From NCBI GenBank assembly GCA_905339295.1, contig CAJPFI010000040.1, positions 62,001-126,000 on the forward strand: a DNA stretch of 64,000 nucleotides, in the 5' to 3' direction. Position 1 is the stretch's first letter. Every line of letters starts with the position of its first letter. A program made the position numbers and the translations under genes. Below, in pieces: positions 1 to 9,969 of this stretch. Origin of the DNA: Burkholderiales bacterium (GTDB taxonomy: Bacteria > Pseudomonadota > Gammaproteobacteria > Burkholderiales > Casimicrobiaceae). The notes under the pieces were generated by a model, which saw only the letters and a program-made list of their open reading frames with translations, did not search any database and was not told where the DNA came from.

Positions 1-34
1 CGCCGTTCATTTCGAGAAGTTCTTCCTTGGCCAT
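1..34 (-). CDS. infA: translation initiation factor IF-1, N-terminal fragment
   Basis: Only the first 11 codons are inside the window; the gene continues beyond position 1. The visible residues, MAKEELLEMNG, match the start of bacterial IF-1, the small S1-like protein that binds the ribosomal A site during initiation. The start codon is preceded on the minus strand by AAAGGAA, a good ribosome binding site. The gene lies downstream of cspA and a terminator separates them, so it is probably transcribed from its own signals. The call rests on a short peptide but the match is characteristic. Confidence 0.8.
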   Translation of the reverse strand, partial: MAKEELLEMNG

Positions 35-54
35 CGGGTTCCTTTGAAGCCAAT

Positions 55-80
55 GAAAAAGCCCGGCTGACGCCGGGCTT
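55..80 (-). terminator. Rho-independent terminator after cspA
   Basis: On the minus strand a perfect 9-bp stem (AAGCCCGGC pairing with GCCGGGCTT, 4-nt loop) is followed by a run of T residues. It lies 45 bases past the cspA stop and 21 bases before the infA start, so it should end the cspA transcript. Confidence 0.85.
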
Positions 81-124
81 CCGGGGCACGGACGGCAGGC
101 GGTTACGCCATGCCGCCTTGCTCC

Positions 125-331
125 CTACTCCGCCGCGCGGATGTTCGACGCCTGCAGGCCTTTCGGGCCGGAGGTGACGTCGAAGCTGACCCGCTGGCCT
201 TCGGTCAGGGTCTTGAACCCCGAACCCTGGATCGCGGAGAAGTGGGCGAAGAGATCCTTGCCGCCGTCTTCGGGAGTGATGAAGCCGAAGCCCTTCGCGT
301 CGTTGAACCACTTAACAGTGCCTGTTGCCAT
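125..331 (-). CDS. cspA: cold-shock protein CspA family
   Basis: Encodes a 68-residue single cold-shock domain that binds single-stranded RNA and DNA and acts as an RNA chaperone in the cytoplasm. The start [10 protein letters not shown], the RNP1-type stretch KGFGFITP and the RNP2-type DLFAHFSAI are all present, and the length is that of the family. The ATG at 331 fits the usual N-terminus; a longer upstream extension of the frame was not used. A leader of about 135 bases separates the gene from a TATAAT box, as is common for cspA-type genes, and a terminator follows. Confidence 0.95.
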   Translation of the reverse strand: MATGTVKWFNDAKGFGFITPEDGGKDLFAHFSAIQGSGFKTLTEGQRVSFDVTSGPKGLQASNIRAAE

Positions 332-472
332 GTCTTGAATATCCTGAATGAACGATAGAACGGGGATAGCCCCCGAGGAGGGGCGAAAGTCAAGACGGCT
401 GGCGGGGGGAAGTAGCCGCAGGACTGCGGATACCGGACCGACTACGGCACTGCTTGAAAATCGCTGCCGTGC

Positions 473-501
473 ATTATACACGAATCGCCCGGCGCAAGGG
501 C
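473..501 (-). promoter_or_regulatory. probable cspA promoter and long leader
   Basis: Reading the minus strand, a perfect TATAAT lies at 478-473. The hexamer 17 bases upstream (496-501) is a poor -35. Transcription would begin near 466 and give a 5' leader of about 135 nt, the kind of leader that acts as a cold-responsive RNA in known cspA genes. The -10 is clear; the rest is inference. Confidence 0.5.
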
Positions 502-596
502 CCTCGAAGGATCGGCGCCGCGGTGGGCCCTGCACGGCAGGGTGGACGACGGACGGGGTCGACCCGAACGGGGGCCTGCCGGCCCCGGCAAGCGCG

Positions 597-1652
597 CTAG
601 CGCGCCAGCAGGATCACCGCGCCGGGGTCGAAGTCGACGCCGACCGGCTCGTCGCGGCCACGCAGCGTGAGCGCGTCGGCGTCGAACACGAGCAGTTCGC
701 CCCACGGGCTCTCGACGACGTACTCGGCGCGGCTGCCGAGATAGGCGGCGCGCTTGCAGGTGCCCGGAACCAGGCCGCGGCCGGCGTCGACCAGGCGCAG
801 CCGGTGCGGACGCACCGCGAGCGTTGCCGGCCCCGCCGCCATGCCGTCGGCGCGCACGGGAGCGGAAACGCCGCCGGCGCCGAACGACGCGCCCGACGCG
901 GTCACCGCGAGCTCGCCGTCGACGAGGTTCGCGTCGCCGATGAAGTCCGCGAGGAACCGGCTCGCCGGCGACTCGTACAGGTCGTGCGGCGTGCCCTGCT
1001 GCGCGATCCTTCCGCCGTCCATCACGATGATGTGGTCGGACACGGCCAGCGCCTCCTCCTGGTCGTGCGTGACGTACAGCACGGTCAGCGCGAGCTTCTG
1101 CTGCAGCTCGCGGATCTCCTGGCGCACGCGGCGCCGCAGCTTCGCGTCGAGGTTCGACAGCGGCTCGTCGAACAGCAGCACCTTCGGCTCGAGCACGAGC
1201 GAGCGGGCGACCGCCACGCGCTGCTGCTGCCCGCCCGACAGCTCGGACGGCAGTCGCCGCTCGAGTCCCGCGAGCCCGAGCATCGCGAGCTTCCCGTGCG
1301 CGATCTCGCGCGCCTTCGCTCGCTCCATGCGCATCGACAACGGCCCGTAGCAGACGTTGTCGAGCACGTTCATGTGGGGAAACAGCGCGTAGGACTGGAA
1401 CACCATGCTGACGTCGCGCTCGTTGGCCGCGCGCAGCGTGACGTCGGTCCCGCCGATCAGCACGCGGCCCGACGACACCGATTCGAGCCCCGCGACCATC
1501 CGCAGCGTCGTCGTCTTGCCGCAGCCGGACGGACCGAGCAGCGTGACCAGCTCGCCCTGCGCGACGCGGAACGACACGTCGTCGACGGCGGTGACGTCGC
1601 CGTATCGCTTGGTGACGCTCTCGAACACGACGCCGTCGGTCGGGGATGTCAT
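597..1652 (-). CDS. ABC importer ATPase (FbpC/AfuC/PotA family)
   Basis: A 351-residue ATPase that powers the importer formed with the two genes upstream. Walker A is GPSGCGKTT, the signature is LSGGQQQR and Walker B is [12 protein letters not shown], followed by the switch histidine in YVTHDQEEA. The C-terminal 110 residues form the TOBE-type regulatory region typical of the iron, polyamine and sugar-phosphate importers. The ATG at 1652 begins [19 protein letters not shown], the expected start. It lies 26 bases after the permease stop, so the three genes are one transcription unit. Substrate is discussed under the binding protein. Confidence 0.9.
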   Translation of the reverse strand: MTSPTDGVVFESVTKRYGDVTAVDDVSFRVAQGELVTLLGPSGCGKTTTLRMVAGLESVSSGRVLIGGTDVTLRAANERDVSMVFQSYALFPHMNVLDNVCYGPLSMRMERAKAREIAHGKLAMLGLAGLERRLPSELSGGQQQRVAVARSLVLEPKVLLFDEPLSNLDAKLRRRVRQEIRELQQKLALTVLYVTHDQEEALAVSDHIIVMDGGRIAQQGTPHDLYESPASRFLADFIGDANLVDGELAVTASGASFGAGGVSAPVRADGMAAGPATLAVRPHRLRLVDAGRGLVPGTCKRAAYLGSRAEYVVESPWGELLVFDADALTLRGRDEPVGVDFDPGAVILLAR

Positions 1653-1678
1653 GGCGGGCTTCCGGGAGTCGGGCGGGG

Positions 1679-3799
<2,121 letters not shown>

Positions 3800-3812
3800 C
3801 GGTCGCCCGGGA

Positions 3813-4844
3813 CTACTTGGGCAGCGTCGACACCTCGGTGTCCCACTTCTTCAGCAGGCGGTTGCGCTCGGCCGACGAGCCGTACTTCACGAAGTCGTAG
3901 TTGATGAGCTTGATCTCGGTGAGCTTGGGCGCCTGCGGCGGAACCGGCGCGCTCCTGTTCGAAGGCACCTGGTAGGACACCTTGTTCTGCGCGCCGATCG
4001 CCTGCGCCTCGACGGAGAGCGCCCAGTCGTACCACTTCTTCGCGTTCTCCATGTTCCTCGCGCCCTTGACGATGCTCATGCTGCCGATCTCGTAACCCGT
4101 GCCTTCGCAGGGCGACACGATCTTCACCGGCGCGCCGTTCACCGCCTGCACGACGGCGTCGTGCTGGAAGGTGATGCCGACCAGGCTCTCGCCGGTGGCC
4201 GCCGCGCGCGCCGGCGCCGCGCCGGACTTGGTGTACTGGTTGATGTTCCGGTGCAGCTGCTTCAGGAAGTCGAACCCCTTGTCCTCGCCCATCAGCTGGA
4301 CGAACGTGGCGAGCATCGTGTACGAGGTTCCCGACGAGTTCGGGTTCGCGACCTGGACCTCGTCCTTGAACTGCGGCTTGACCAGGTCGGCCCAGCACGC
4401 GGGCTCGGCGATGCCCTTCTTCGCGAGCTGCTGCGTGTTGAAGCTGTATCCCAGCGCGCCCGCGTAGACCCCGACCGTGCGGCCCTTCGCGGCTTCCCAC
4501 TGGCGCACTGCCCAGTCCTGCAGCTCGCCCATGCGCGGCGAGCGGTACGGCTCGGTCAGTCCCTCCTCGGCGGCCTGCAGGTGCGGGTCGCCCGTGCCGC
4601 CCCACCAGATGTCGCCGCGCGGGTTGGCCGCCTCGGCCTTGATCTGCGCGTAGAACTCGCCCGAGCTCTTGCGTGTCATCAGCACCTTGATGCCCGTGGT
4701 CTTCTCGAACGCGGCCACCATCGGGCGGCACCACTCCTCCTGCACCGTGCAGTAGAGCACGAGCTCGCCCTGGGCGAACGCGGCGAGCGGCGTCGCAAGC
4801 GCGAGCGCCGGTACGATGGCGCGAAGCCAATTCACGATACGCAT
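3813..4844 (-). CDS. periplasmic binding protein, AfuA/FbpA family; probable sugar-phosphate type
   Basis: A 343-residue exported protein with a signal peptide ending near AAFAQ (residues 20-25). GELVLYCTVQEEWCRPMVAAF is the classic start of an FbpA/AfuA-type binding fold. No pair of adjacent tyrosines, the ferric-iron ligand of FbpA, occurs anywhere. Instead it has His228-Asp229 and Glu252. After signal removal these fall close to His205, Asp206 and Glu229, which I recall as the sugar-phosphate contacts of Actinobacillus AfuA. A strong AGGAGGAG ribosome site precedes the ATG. It lies 165 bases after the iol dehydrogenase, leaving room for its own promoter. Substrate is inference. Confidence 0.8.
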   Translation of the reverse strand: MRIVNWLRAIVPALALATPLAAFAQGELVLYCTVQEEWCRPMVAAFEKTTGIKVLMTRKSSGEFYAQIKAEAANPRGDIWWGGTGDPHLQAAEEGLTEPYRSPRMGELQDWAVRQWEAAKGRTVGVYAGALGYSFNTQQLAKKGIAEPACWADLVKPQFKDEVQVANPNSSGTSYTMLATFVQLMGEDKGFDFLKQLHRNINQYTKSGAAPARAAATGESLVGITFQHDAVVQAVNGAPVKIVSPCEGTGYEIGSMSIVKGARNMENAKKWYDWALSVEAQAIGAQNKVSYQVPSNRSAPVPPQAPKLTEIKLINYDFVKYGSSAERNRLLKKWDTEVSTLPK

Positions 4845-5009
4845 GGTCTCCTCCTGGGTCGGTCGTCCTGCTTCCGTTTGCCGCCTTCGGCGGCCAGCTT
4901 AACGCATTGCGGGGCCGCGCGGCGGGCCCCCGTGCCGCAATCCCGGGTGGCCTCGGCGGGCGAATTCGCCCGTCCGGAAACCGCCGTCGCGGTTGCGGCC
5001 TCCATCGCC

Positions 5010-6038
5010 CTACACGTCGACCGCCCGGCGTCCGACGAGCGACGCGTGCAGCGCGATGCCGATGCGCGTCGCCTCGGTCGCGTCGCGCAGCGTGAGCCCG
5101 GGCGGCCGGTCGAGTCGGACGCAGTCGACGAAGTGCATCGTCTCGCGCAGGAACGCGTCCTCGAAGCGCTCCCAGAACGTCGGCGTTGTCTCGGTGCGGA
5201 TGCCGTGGGCGTCGGCGATCTCGACCTGGTTCAGGCGCCCGTCGCGGCCCACGACGAGGCGCCCTGCGGTCCCGACGATCTCGGTCGCCGTCTCGTGGCC
5301 GTGCGCCATCGTGCGCGACGCGTAGATCGTCGCCATCGCGCCGCCCTCGAACTCGCAGATCGCGACGCCGTTGTCGACGTCGCCGCACTCGGCCAGCCCC
5401 GAATGCACCGCGATCGTGCCGACCGAGAACACGCGCGTCGGCTTCGGCGCGCCGAGCAGCCAGCGCGCGAGGTCGATGTCGTGCACGCTCATGTCGAGGA
5501 AGATCCCGCCCGACTTCGGCGCGAACCGCACGAAGAACCCGGACGGGTCGTTCATGTCGCAGGTCTGCGAGCGGACGAGGAACGGCCGGCCGATGGCGCC
5601 CGCGGCGATCTTCCCCTGCGCGTCCTGGTAGCTCGCGTCGAAGCGGCGCACGTAGCCGATCATCACCTTGAGGCGCGGATGGCGCGCGGCCTCGGCCTCG
5701 ACCGCGAGGCACTCGTCGAGGTCGAGCGACAGCGGCTTCTCGCAGAACACGTGCTTGCCGGCCCTGAGCCCCGCGACGATCTGCTCCGGGTGCAGCGTGT
5801 TCGGCGTGACGAGGAACACCGCGTCGAGGCCCGGGTGCGCGAGAAGCCCGCCGTACTCCGCGTAGAGGTGCTTCGTCCCCAGCGCCCCGGCCGCCCATTC
5901 GCGCTCGTCGGCCGACGGGCTGCACGCGGCGACCAGCTCGGCGCCCGGCACGCGGAATGCGAGGTTCTCGGCGTGGCGCTTGCCGAGGCGACCCAGGCCG
6001 ACGACGCCGACCCGGACCTTCGATGTCGAAGCGATCAT
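5010..6038 (-). CDS. Gfo/Idh/MocA oxidoreductase, probable second inositol dehydrogenase
   Basis: A 342-residue NAD(P)-dependent dehydrogenase. The Rossmann motif is VGLGRLGKRHAEN (residues 11-24), and the family signature CEKPLSLDLDEC contains the conserved lysine. GGIFLDMSVHDIDLARWLL carries the substrate-site Asp and His. It follows iolG by 12 bases and is a distant paralog of it. In other iol clusters a second enzyme of this kind oxidises scyllo-inositol or another inositol isomer; which one cannot be told from sequence. Confidence 0.8.
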   Translation of the reverse strand: MIASTSKVRVGVVGLGRLGKRHAENLAFRVPGAELVAACSPSADEREWAAGALGTKHLYAEYGGLLAHPGLDAVFLVTPNTLHPEQIVAGLRAGKHVFCEKPLSLDLDECLAVEAEAARHPRLKVMIGYVRRFDASYQDAQGKIAAGAIGRPFLVRSQTCDMNDPSGFFVRFAPKSGGIFLDMSVHDIDLARWLLGAPKPTRVFSVGTIAVHSGLAECGDVDNGVAICEFEGGAMATIYASRTMAHGHETATEIVGTAGRLVVGRDGRLNQVEIADAHGIRTETTPTFWERFEDAFLRETMHFVDCVRLDRPPGLTLRDATEATRIGIALHASLVGRRAVDV

Positions 6039-6050
6039 CGCGGCCCCTTC

Positions 6051-7037
6051 TCAGAGCTCGACAATGCGCTTTTCGCGCCACGAGACCGTCGCCGCCTCGG
6101 CGAGCTCGAGCGCCTTGACGCCGTCGTCGATCGAGGTGCTCATCGGCGAGCGCTTCGCGATCGCGTCGAAGAAGTGCGCCATCTCGAGCGCGTACGCCGC
6201 ACGGTAGCGCTCGAGAAAGAAGTGCTCGGGCTTGTCGGCGCTGACCGACTCCGCGGTCCACGCGACGACCTCGGTCGGACGGTGGTTGCCCGCCTGCAGC
6301 ATCCCCTTCGCGCCGATCGCCTCGAAGCGCTGGTCGTAGCCGTAGGCGGCGCGCCGGATCGTGTTGATCTGCGCGAGGCGGCCCTTCTTCGTGCGGATCG
6401 TGACGGCGGTCGCGTCGACGTCGCCGACGCTCGCGACCGCCGGGTCGGTGAGGCAGCTCCCGGTCGCGTAGACCGACACCGCGTCGTCCGCGAGGATCCA
6501 GCGGAACACGTCGAAGTCGTGGATCAGCATGTCCTTGAAGATGCCGCCCGAGCGCTTAAGGTACTCGACCGGCGGCAGGCCGGGGTCGCGGCTCGTCACG
6601 ATCAGCATCTCGGGGTCGCCGATCTCGCCCGCCTCGATGCGGGCGTGCGCGGCGGCGAATGTCGGGTCGTGGCGCCGCTGGAACCCGATCAGGCACGGCA
6701 CGCCGGCACGCCCGACCGCGTCGGCGCATGCGCGGGCCCGCGCGAGCGACAGGTCGACCGGCTTCTCGCAGAAGATCGCCATCCCCGCCGCCGCCGCGCG
6801 CTCGATCAGGTCGGCGTGCGTATCGGTCGACGACGCGATGACGACCGCGCGGACGCCGGCGTCCGCGAAGACGCCGTCCACGGTGCCGACGCTCGCGCCG
6901 TGCCGCGCGGCGAGCGCCCCGGCCGCGCCCGCATCCGGGTCCACCACGTACCGCAACCTCACCCCGGGCTGTTGCACGAGGTTGCCGGCATGGATCTTCC
7001 CGATCCGCCCGGCGCCGAATATGGCCACGTCAGTCAT
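6051..7037 (-). CDS. iolG: myo-inositol 2-dehydrogenase
   Basis: A 328-residue Gfo/Idh/MocA enzyme that oxidises myo-inositol to 2-keto-myo-inositol with NAD, the first pathway step. It shows the Rossmann loop FGAGRIGKIHAGN, the EKP motif in IFCEKPVDLSLARA and the active-site stretch GGIFKDMLIHDFDVFRWIL with Asp and His. The length is normal. Its start overlaps the regulator stop by 8 bases, so translation is probably coupled. Confidence 0.92.
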   Translation of the reverse strand: MTDVAIFGAGRIGKIHAGNLVQQPGVRLRYVVDPDAGAAGALAARHGASVGTVDGVFADAGVRAVVIASSTDTHADLIERAAAAGMAIFCEKPVDLSLARARACADAVGRAGVPCLIGFQRRHDPTFAAAHARIEAGEIGDPEMLIVTSRDPGLPPVEYLKRSGGIFKDMLIHDFDVFRWILADDAVSVYATGSCLTDPAVASVGDVDATAVTIRTKKGRLAQINTIRRAAYGYDQRFEAIGAKGMLQAGNHRPTEVVAWTAESVSADKPEHFFLERYRAAYALEMAHFFDAIAKRSPMSTSIDDGVKALELAEAATVSWREKRIVEL

Positions 7038-7953
7038 CGTAGTCTCCGCGATGGGTCGTTTCCTCGACGGCGAGCTCGAGCCGGTAGGCGAGGGCGACGA
7101 ACAGCGCCTGCGCGAGGCACAGCGCGTTGGTGAGCGACCGGAACGCGAACGCGCCCCCTTCGCGCACGACGAGCAGCGCGTCCGCGCCCTGCGCGAGCGG
7201 CGCGAGGCGGCTGTCGGTCATCACGACCGCCTTCGCGCCGCGCTTCTGCGCGTAGCGGACGCAGGCGAGCGTCTCCTTGCCGTACGGCGTGAAGCTGATC
7301 GCGACGATCACGTCGTCGCGGCCGATCGACCGCACCTGCTCGTGCACCATGCCGCCGGTGCCGTCGATCAGCTGCACGCGCCGGTCGATGTGCTGCAACG
7401 CGTAGGTCATGTAGGCGGCGACCGCGTACGAGCGGCGCACGCCGACCGCGTAGATGTGCTGCGCGCTCGCGAGCAGCGTGACCGCCGACGCGAACGCGGC
7501 GTCGTCGAAATCGCGCGCGAGCTCCTCGAGGCCGATCGCGCTCGCACCGACGAACTCTCGCGCGACTGCCCCCGGCGTGAGCGCGCCCCGCTTGCTCGAC
7601 ACCAGCCGCCGGATGCGCTGCTGGTAGCTCGACGACGGCGCGGCCTGCTGCGTGTAGTCGTCGCGGAACACCGCCTGCAGCGCCGAGAAGCCGGGGTAGC
7701 CCAGCCGCTGGGCGAAGCGCACGACCGCGGACGGCTGCACGCCGCACTCGCGCGCGACGTCGCCGATGCGGTCGACCACGATGCGGGCGCGGTGCTGCTC
7801 GACGTAGCGTGCCACGCTCCTGAGCTGGCGCGGCAGCTCGTCGTAGCCCGCGGCGACGCGCGCGAGCAGCCGGTCGACCTGCGACGCCGCGGCGATGCCC
7901 CGCCCCGCCGTCCGGCGCGCGCCTTTCGGGCGGCTCACCGCTTCAGCATCCAT
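7030..7953 (-). CDS. iolR: RpiR-family transcriptional regulator of inositol genes (IolR-like)
   Basis: About 307 residues. An N-terminal RpiR helix-turn-helix (roughly 20-100, including IGDVARECGVQPSAVVRFAQRLGYPGFSALQ) precedes a SIS sugar-phosphate isomerase domain (about 140-290) that would sense a phosphorylated intermediate. The start is uncertain: ATG at 7953 overlaps iolB by 19 bases, whereas GTG at 7938 would give a GTGA overlap with the iolB stop. Neither has a clear ribosome site. By position it should control this cluster, and two GGAA-N6-TTCC-like sites lie in the iolC promoter. Confidence 0.85.
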   Translation of the reverse strand: MDAEAVSRPKGARRTAGRGIAAASQVDRLLARVAAGYDELPRQLRSVARYVEQHRARIVVDRIGDVARECGVQPSAVVRFAQRLGYPGFSALQAVFRDDYTQQAAPSSSYQQRIRRLVSSKRGALTPGAVAREFVGASAIGLEELARDFDDAAFASAVTLLASAQHIYAVGVRRSYAVAAYMTYALQHIDRRVQLIDGTGGMVHEQVRSIGRDDVIVAISFTPYGKETLACVRYAQKRGAKAVVMTDSRLAPLAQGADALLVVREGGAFAFRSLTNALCLAQALFVALAYRLELAVEETTHRGDYDD

Positions 7954-8729
7954 TCGTGCGCCGGATCGTTGTGGAAGTGCCACGCGCGCTTCGGGCCGGC
8001 CATCACGTTCAGGTAGTACGACTCGTAGCCGTGCGGAACGACCACCGGGTGGTAGCCGCGCGGCACCATCACGACGTCGCGATCCTCGACGGCGAGCGAC
8101 TCGTCGAGCGAGCGGTCGTCGGTGTAGACGCGCTGGAAAGCGAAGCCCTGCGGAGGATCCAGCCGGTGGTAGTACGTCTCCTCGAGCTGCGTCTCGTGCG
8201 GCGCGTCGTCGGTGTCGTGCTTGTGCGGCGGGTAGGACGACGAGTGGCCGGACGGGGTGCGGACCTCGACGACGAGCAGGTGCTCGGCGGGCTCGGACGC
8301 AGGCAGGATGTCGCGGACGTAGCGCGTGTTCGAGCCGGTCCCGCGCACCGAGCGCTTCATCGTCGCCGGATCGATCGTCCGGGCCGGCAGGGTGCCGCCG
8401 CCGGGGGCGCTCGCCACGCCGATCTCGGCCGCCGTACGGGCGCTCACCTCGACAAGCGCACCGTCGGGAAGGTAGACCGCCCATGGCGGCCGGTCGTCGA
8501 ACACGGTCGCGCGATCGCCCAGCTCGCGCCACTCGCTCCCCGCCGCCCGCACGTCGACCTTGCCGGCAAGCACGACGAGGCACAGCTCGCGCCCGGGCAT
8601 CGCGACGACCGCGCGCTCGCCCGCCGCGAGGCGATGCGCGCGAAAGCCGACGTAGCGCCATCCGGCCGACTCGGGTGTCACGTCGACGATCGTCCCGCCG
8701 CTCGTCGACGCCTTCACCAGCAGCGACAT
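7935..8729 (-). CDS. iolB: 5-deoxy-glucuronate isomerase
   Basis: A 264-residue two-cupin enzyme that converts 5-deoxy-D-glucuronate to 2-deoxy-5-keto-gluconate. The family hallmarks are present: the metal-site region SSSYPPHKHDTD followed by EETYYHRL, and the C-terminal PRGYHPVVVPHGYESYYLNVMAG. The length matches IolB. It is separated from iolE by a 300-base REP array and overlaps the regulator gene. Confidence 0.95.
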   Translation of the reverse strand: MSLLVKASTSGGTIVDVTPESAGWRYVGFRAHRLAAGERAVVAMPGRELCLVVLAGKVDVRAAGSEWRELGDRATVFDDRPPWAVYLPDGALVEVSARTAAEIGVASAPGGGTLPARTIDPATMKRSVRGTGSNTRYVRDILPASEPAEHLLVVEVRTPSGHSSSYPPHKHDTDDAPHETQLEETYYHRLDPPQGFAFQRVYTDDRSLDESLAVEDRDVVMVPRGYHPVVVPHGYESYYLNVMAGPKRAWHFHNDPAHEWMLKR

Positions 8730-8783
8730 GGCGTCCTCGCCCGGGCCGGTTCCTTAGGACCGTCGTGCGTTCCGGCGAAAGGC

Positions 8784-9022
8784 GTCCGGCTGAAGCCGGA
8801 CCCACGACCTCGCGCACCCCCGGCCTTCCGTGGGTCGGGCTTCAGCCCGACAACCAATCCACAACCTCGCGCAACGCCAGCCCCCTGTGGGTCGGGCTTC
8901 AGCCCGACAACCAATCCACAACCTCGCGCAACGCCAGCCCCGTGTGGGTCGGGCTTCAGCCCGACAACCAATCCACAACCTCGCGCAACACCAGCCCTCT
9001 GTGTGTCGGGCTTCAGCCCGAC
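8784..9022. repeat. REP array, 57-bp period, between iolE and iolB
   Basis: Four copies of the hairpin GTCGGGCTTCAGCCCGAC start at 8834, 8891, 8948 and 9005, exactly 57 bases apart. Each is followed by the same spacer (CAACCAATCCACAACCTCGC and onward). A diverged relative, GTCCGGCTGAAGCCGGAC, stands at 8784. The 316-base gap between iolE and iolB holds nothing else. On the iol transcript these would form a row of stable stem-loops. Open frames crossing the array are an effect of the 57-base period, not genes. Confidence 0.9.
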
Positions 9023-9045
9023 AACCAACGGGAAGCATGCTGCGC

Positions 9046-9969
9046 TCATCGCGCGTGCGCCCGCGGAGGATGCGACACCAGCGCGTCGACGATGCCGCGC
9101 AGCGTCCGGTAGCCCTTCTCCGCGTACGCGTAGCTGGGCGCGACGGCCGGGTCCTGCTCGGCCTCGACGACGAGCCAGCCGCGGTAGCCGTGATCGTGCA
9201 GGATGCCGAGCAGCGCCGGGAAGTCGATCGCGCCGTCGCCGGGCACGGTGAACGCGCCGTTGATGACCGACTTGAGGAAGCTCCAGTTGCGGTTGCGCGC
9301 GAGCCGGATCACGTACGGGCGCACGTCCTTGCAATGCACATGGCAGACGCGCGCGACGTGCCGGTCGAGCATCGCGACCGCGTCGCCGCCGGCGAAGGTC
9401 ATGTGGCCGGTGTCGAAGAGCAGGCCCACGTCGTCGCCGGTCTCCGCCATGAGCCGGTCGACGTCCTCCGGCGTCTCGACGTACGCGCCCATGTGGTGGT
9501 GATACGCGAGCCGCACGCCGTGCGCGAGCAGGTGCGCACCGAACGCCGTCAGGCGCTCGCCGTAGGCGCACCACTCGCCCGCGCTCACGAAGCGCGGCCG
9601 CTGGTAGAGCGGCGCGGCCGCCCCCTGGATGCTGTCGGCGACCTCGCCGTACACCATCACCGTCGCGCCGTTCTTCGCGAGCAGCTCGAGGTGCGTCCCC
9701 ACGGCGTCGATCTCCTCGGCGACGCTGCGCTTCGCGAGCCGGCCCGAGTACCAGCCCGACACGCACGCGAGCTCGTGCCGGCCGAGCACCTCGGCGAGCG
9801 CCTTCGGCTCGCGCGGAAACTTGTTGCCGAGCTCGAAGCCCTCGTATCCGATCGCCTTGCCCTCGGAGAGCGCCGTCTCGAGCGGCGTCTCGCCGCCGAG
9901 CGACGGCAGGTCGTCGTTGCTCCACGAGATCGGGTTGATCCCGATCCGCACGTCCAGGCCCCGCGTCAT
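9046..9969 (-). CDS. iolE: myo-inosose-2 dehydratase
   Basis: A 307-residue TIM-barrel enzyme of the xylose-isomerase-like superfamily that dehydrates 2-keto-myo-inositol to the trihydroxycyclohexane-dione. IGINPISWSNDDLPSLGG is the characteristic N-terminus, and the conserved YHHHMGAYVET, LLFDTGHMTFAGGD and HVHCKDVR carry the metal ligands. The ATG at 9969 overlaps the iolD stop as ATGA, so the genes are translationally coupled. Confidence 0.95.
   Translation of the reverse strand: MTRGLDVRIGINPISWSNDDLPSLGGETPLETALSEGKAIGYEGFELGNKFPREPKALAEVLGRHELACVSGWYSGRLAKRSVAEEIDAVGTHLELLAKNGATVMVYGEVADSIQGAAAPLYQRPRFVSAGEWCAYGERLTAFGAHLLAHGVRLAYHHHMGAYVETPEDVDRLMAETGDDVGLLFDTGHMTFAGGDAVAMLDRHVARVCHVHCKDVRPYVIRLARNRNWSFLKSVINGAFTVPGDGAIDFPALLGILHDHGYRGWLVVEAEQDPAVAPSYAYAEKGYRTLRGIVDALVSHPPRAHAR

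Noticed and set aside
8784..9022. CRISPR array.
   Set aside because: Repeat spacing is regular, but the spacers are identical to each other and the repeat is an 18-base palindrome. No cas gene is present.
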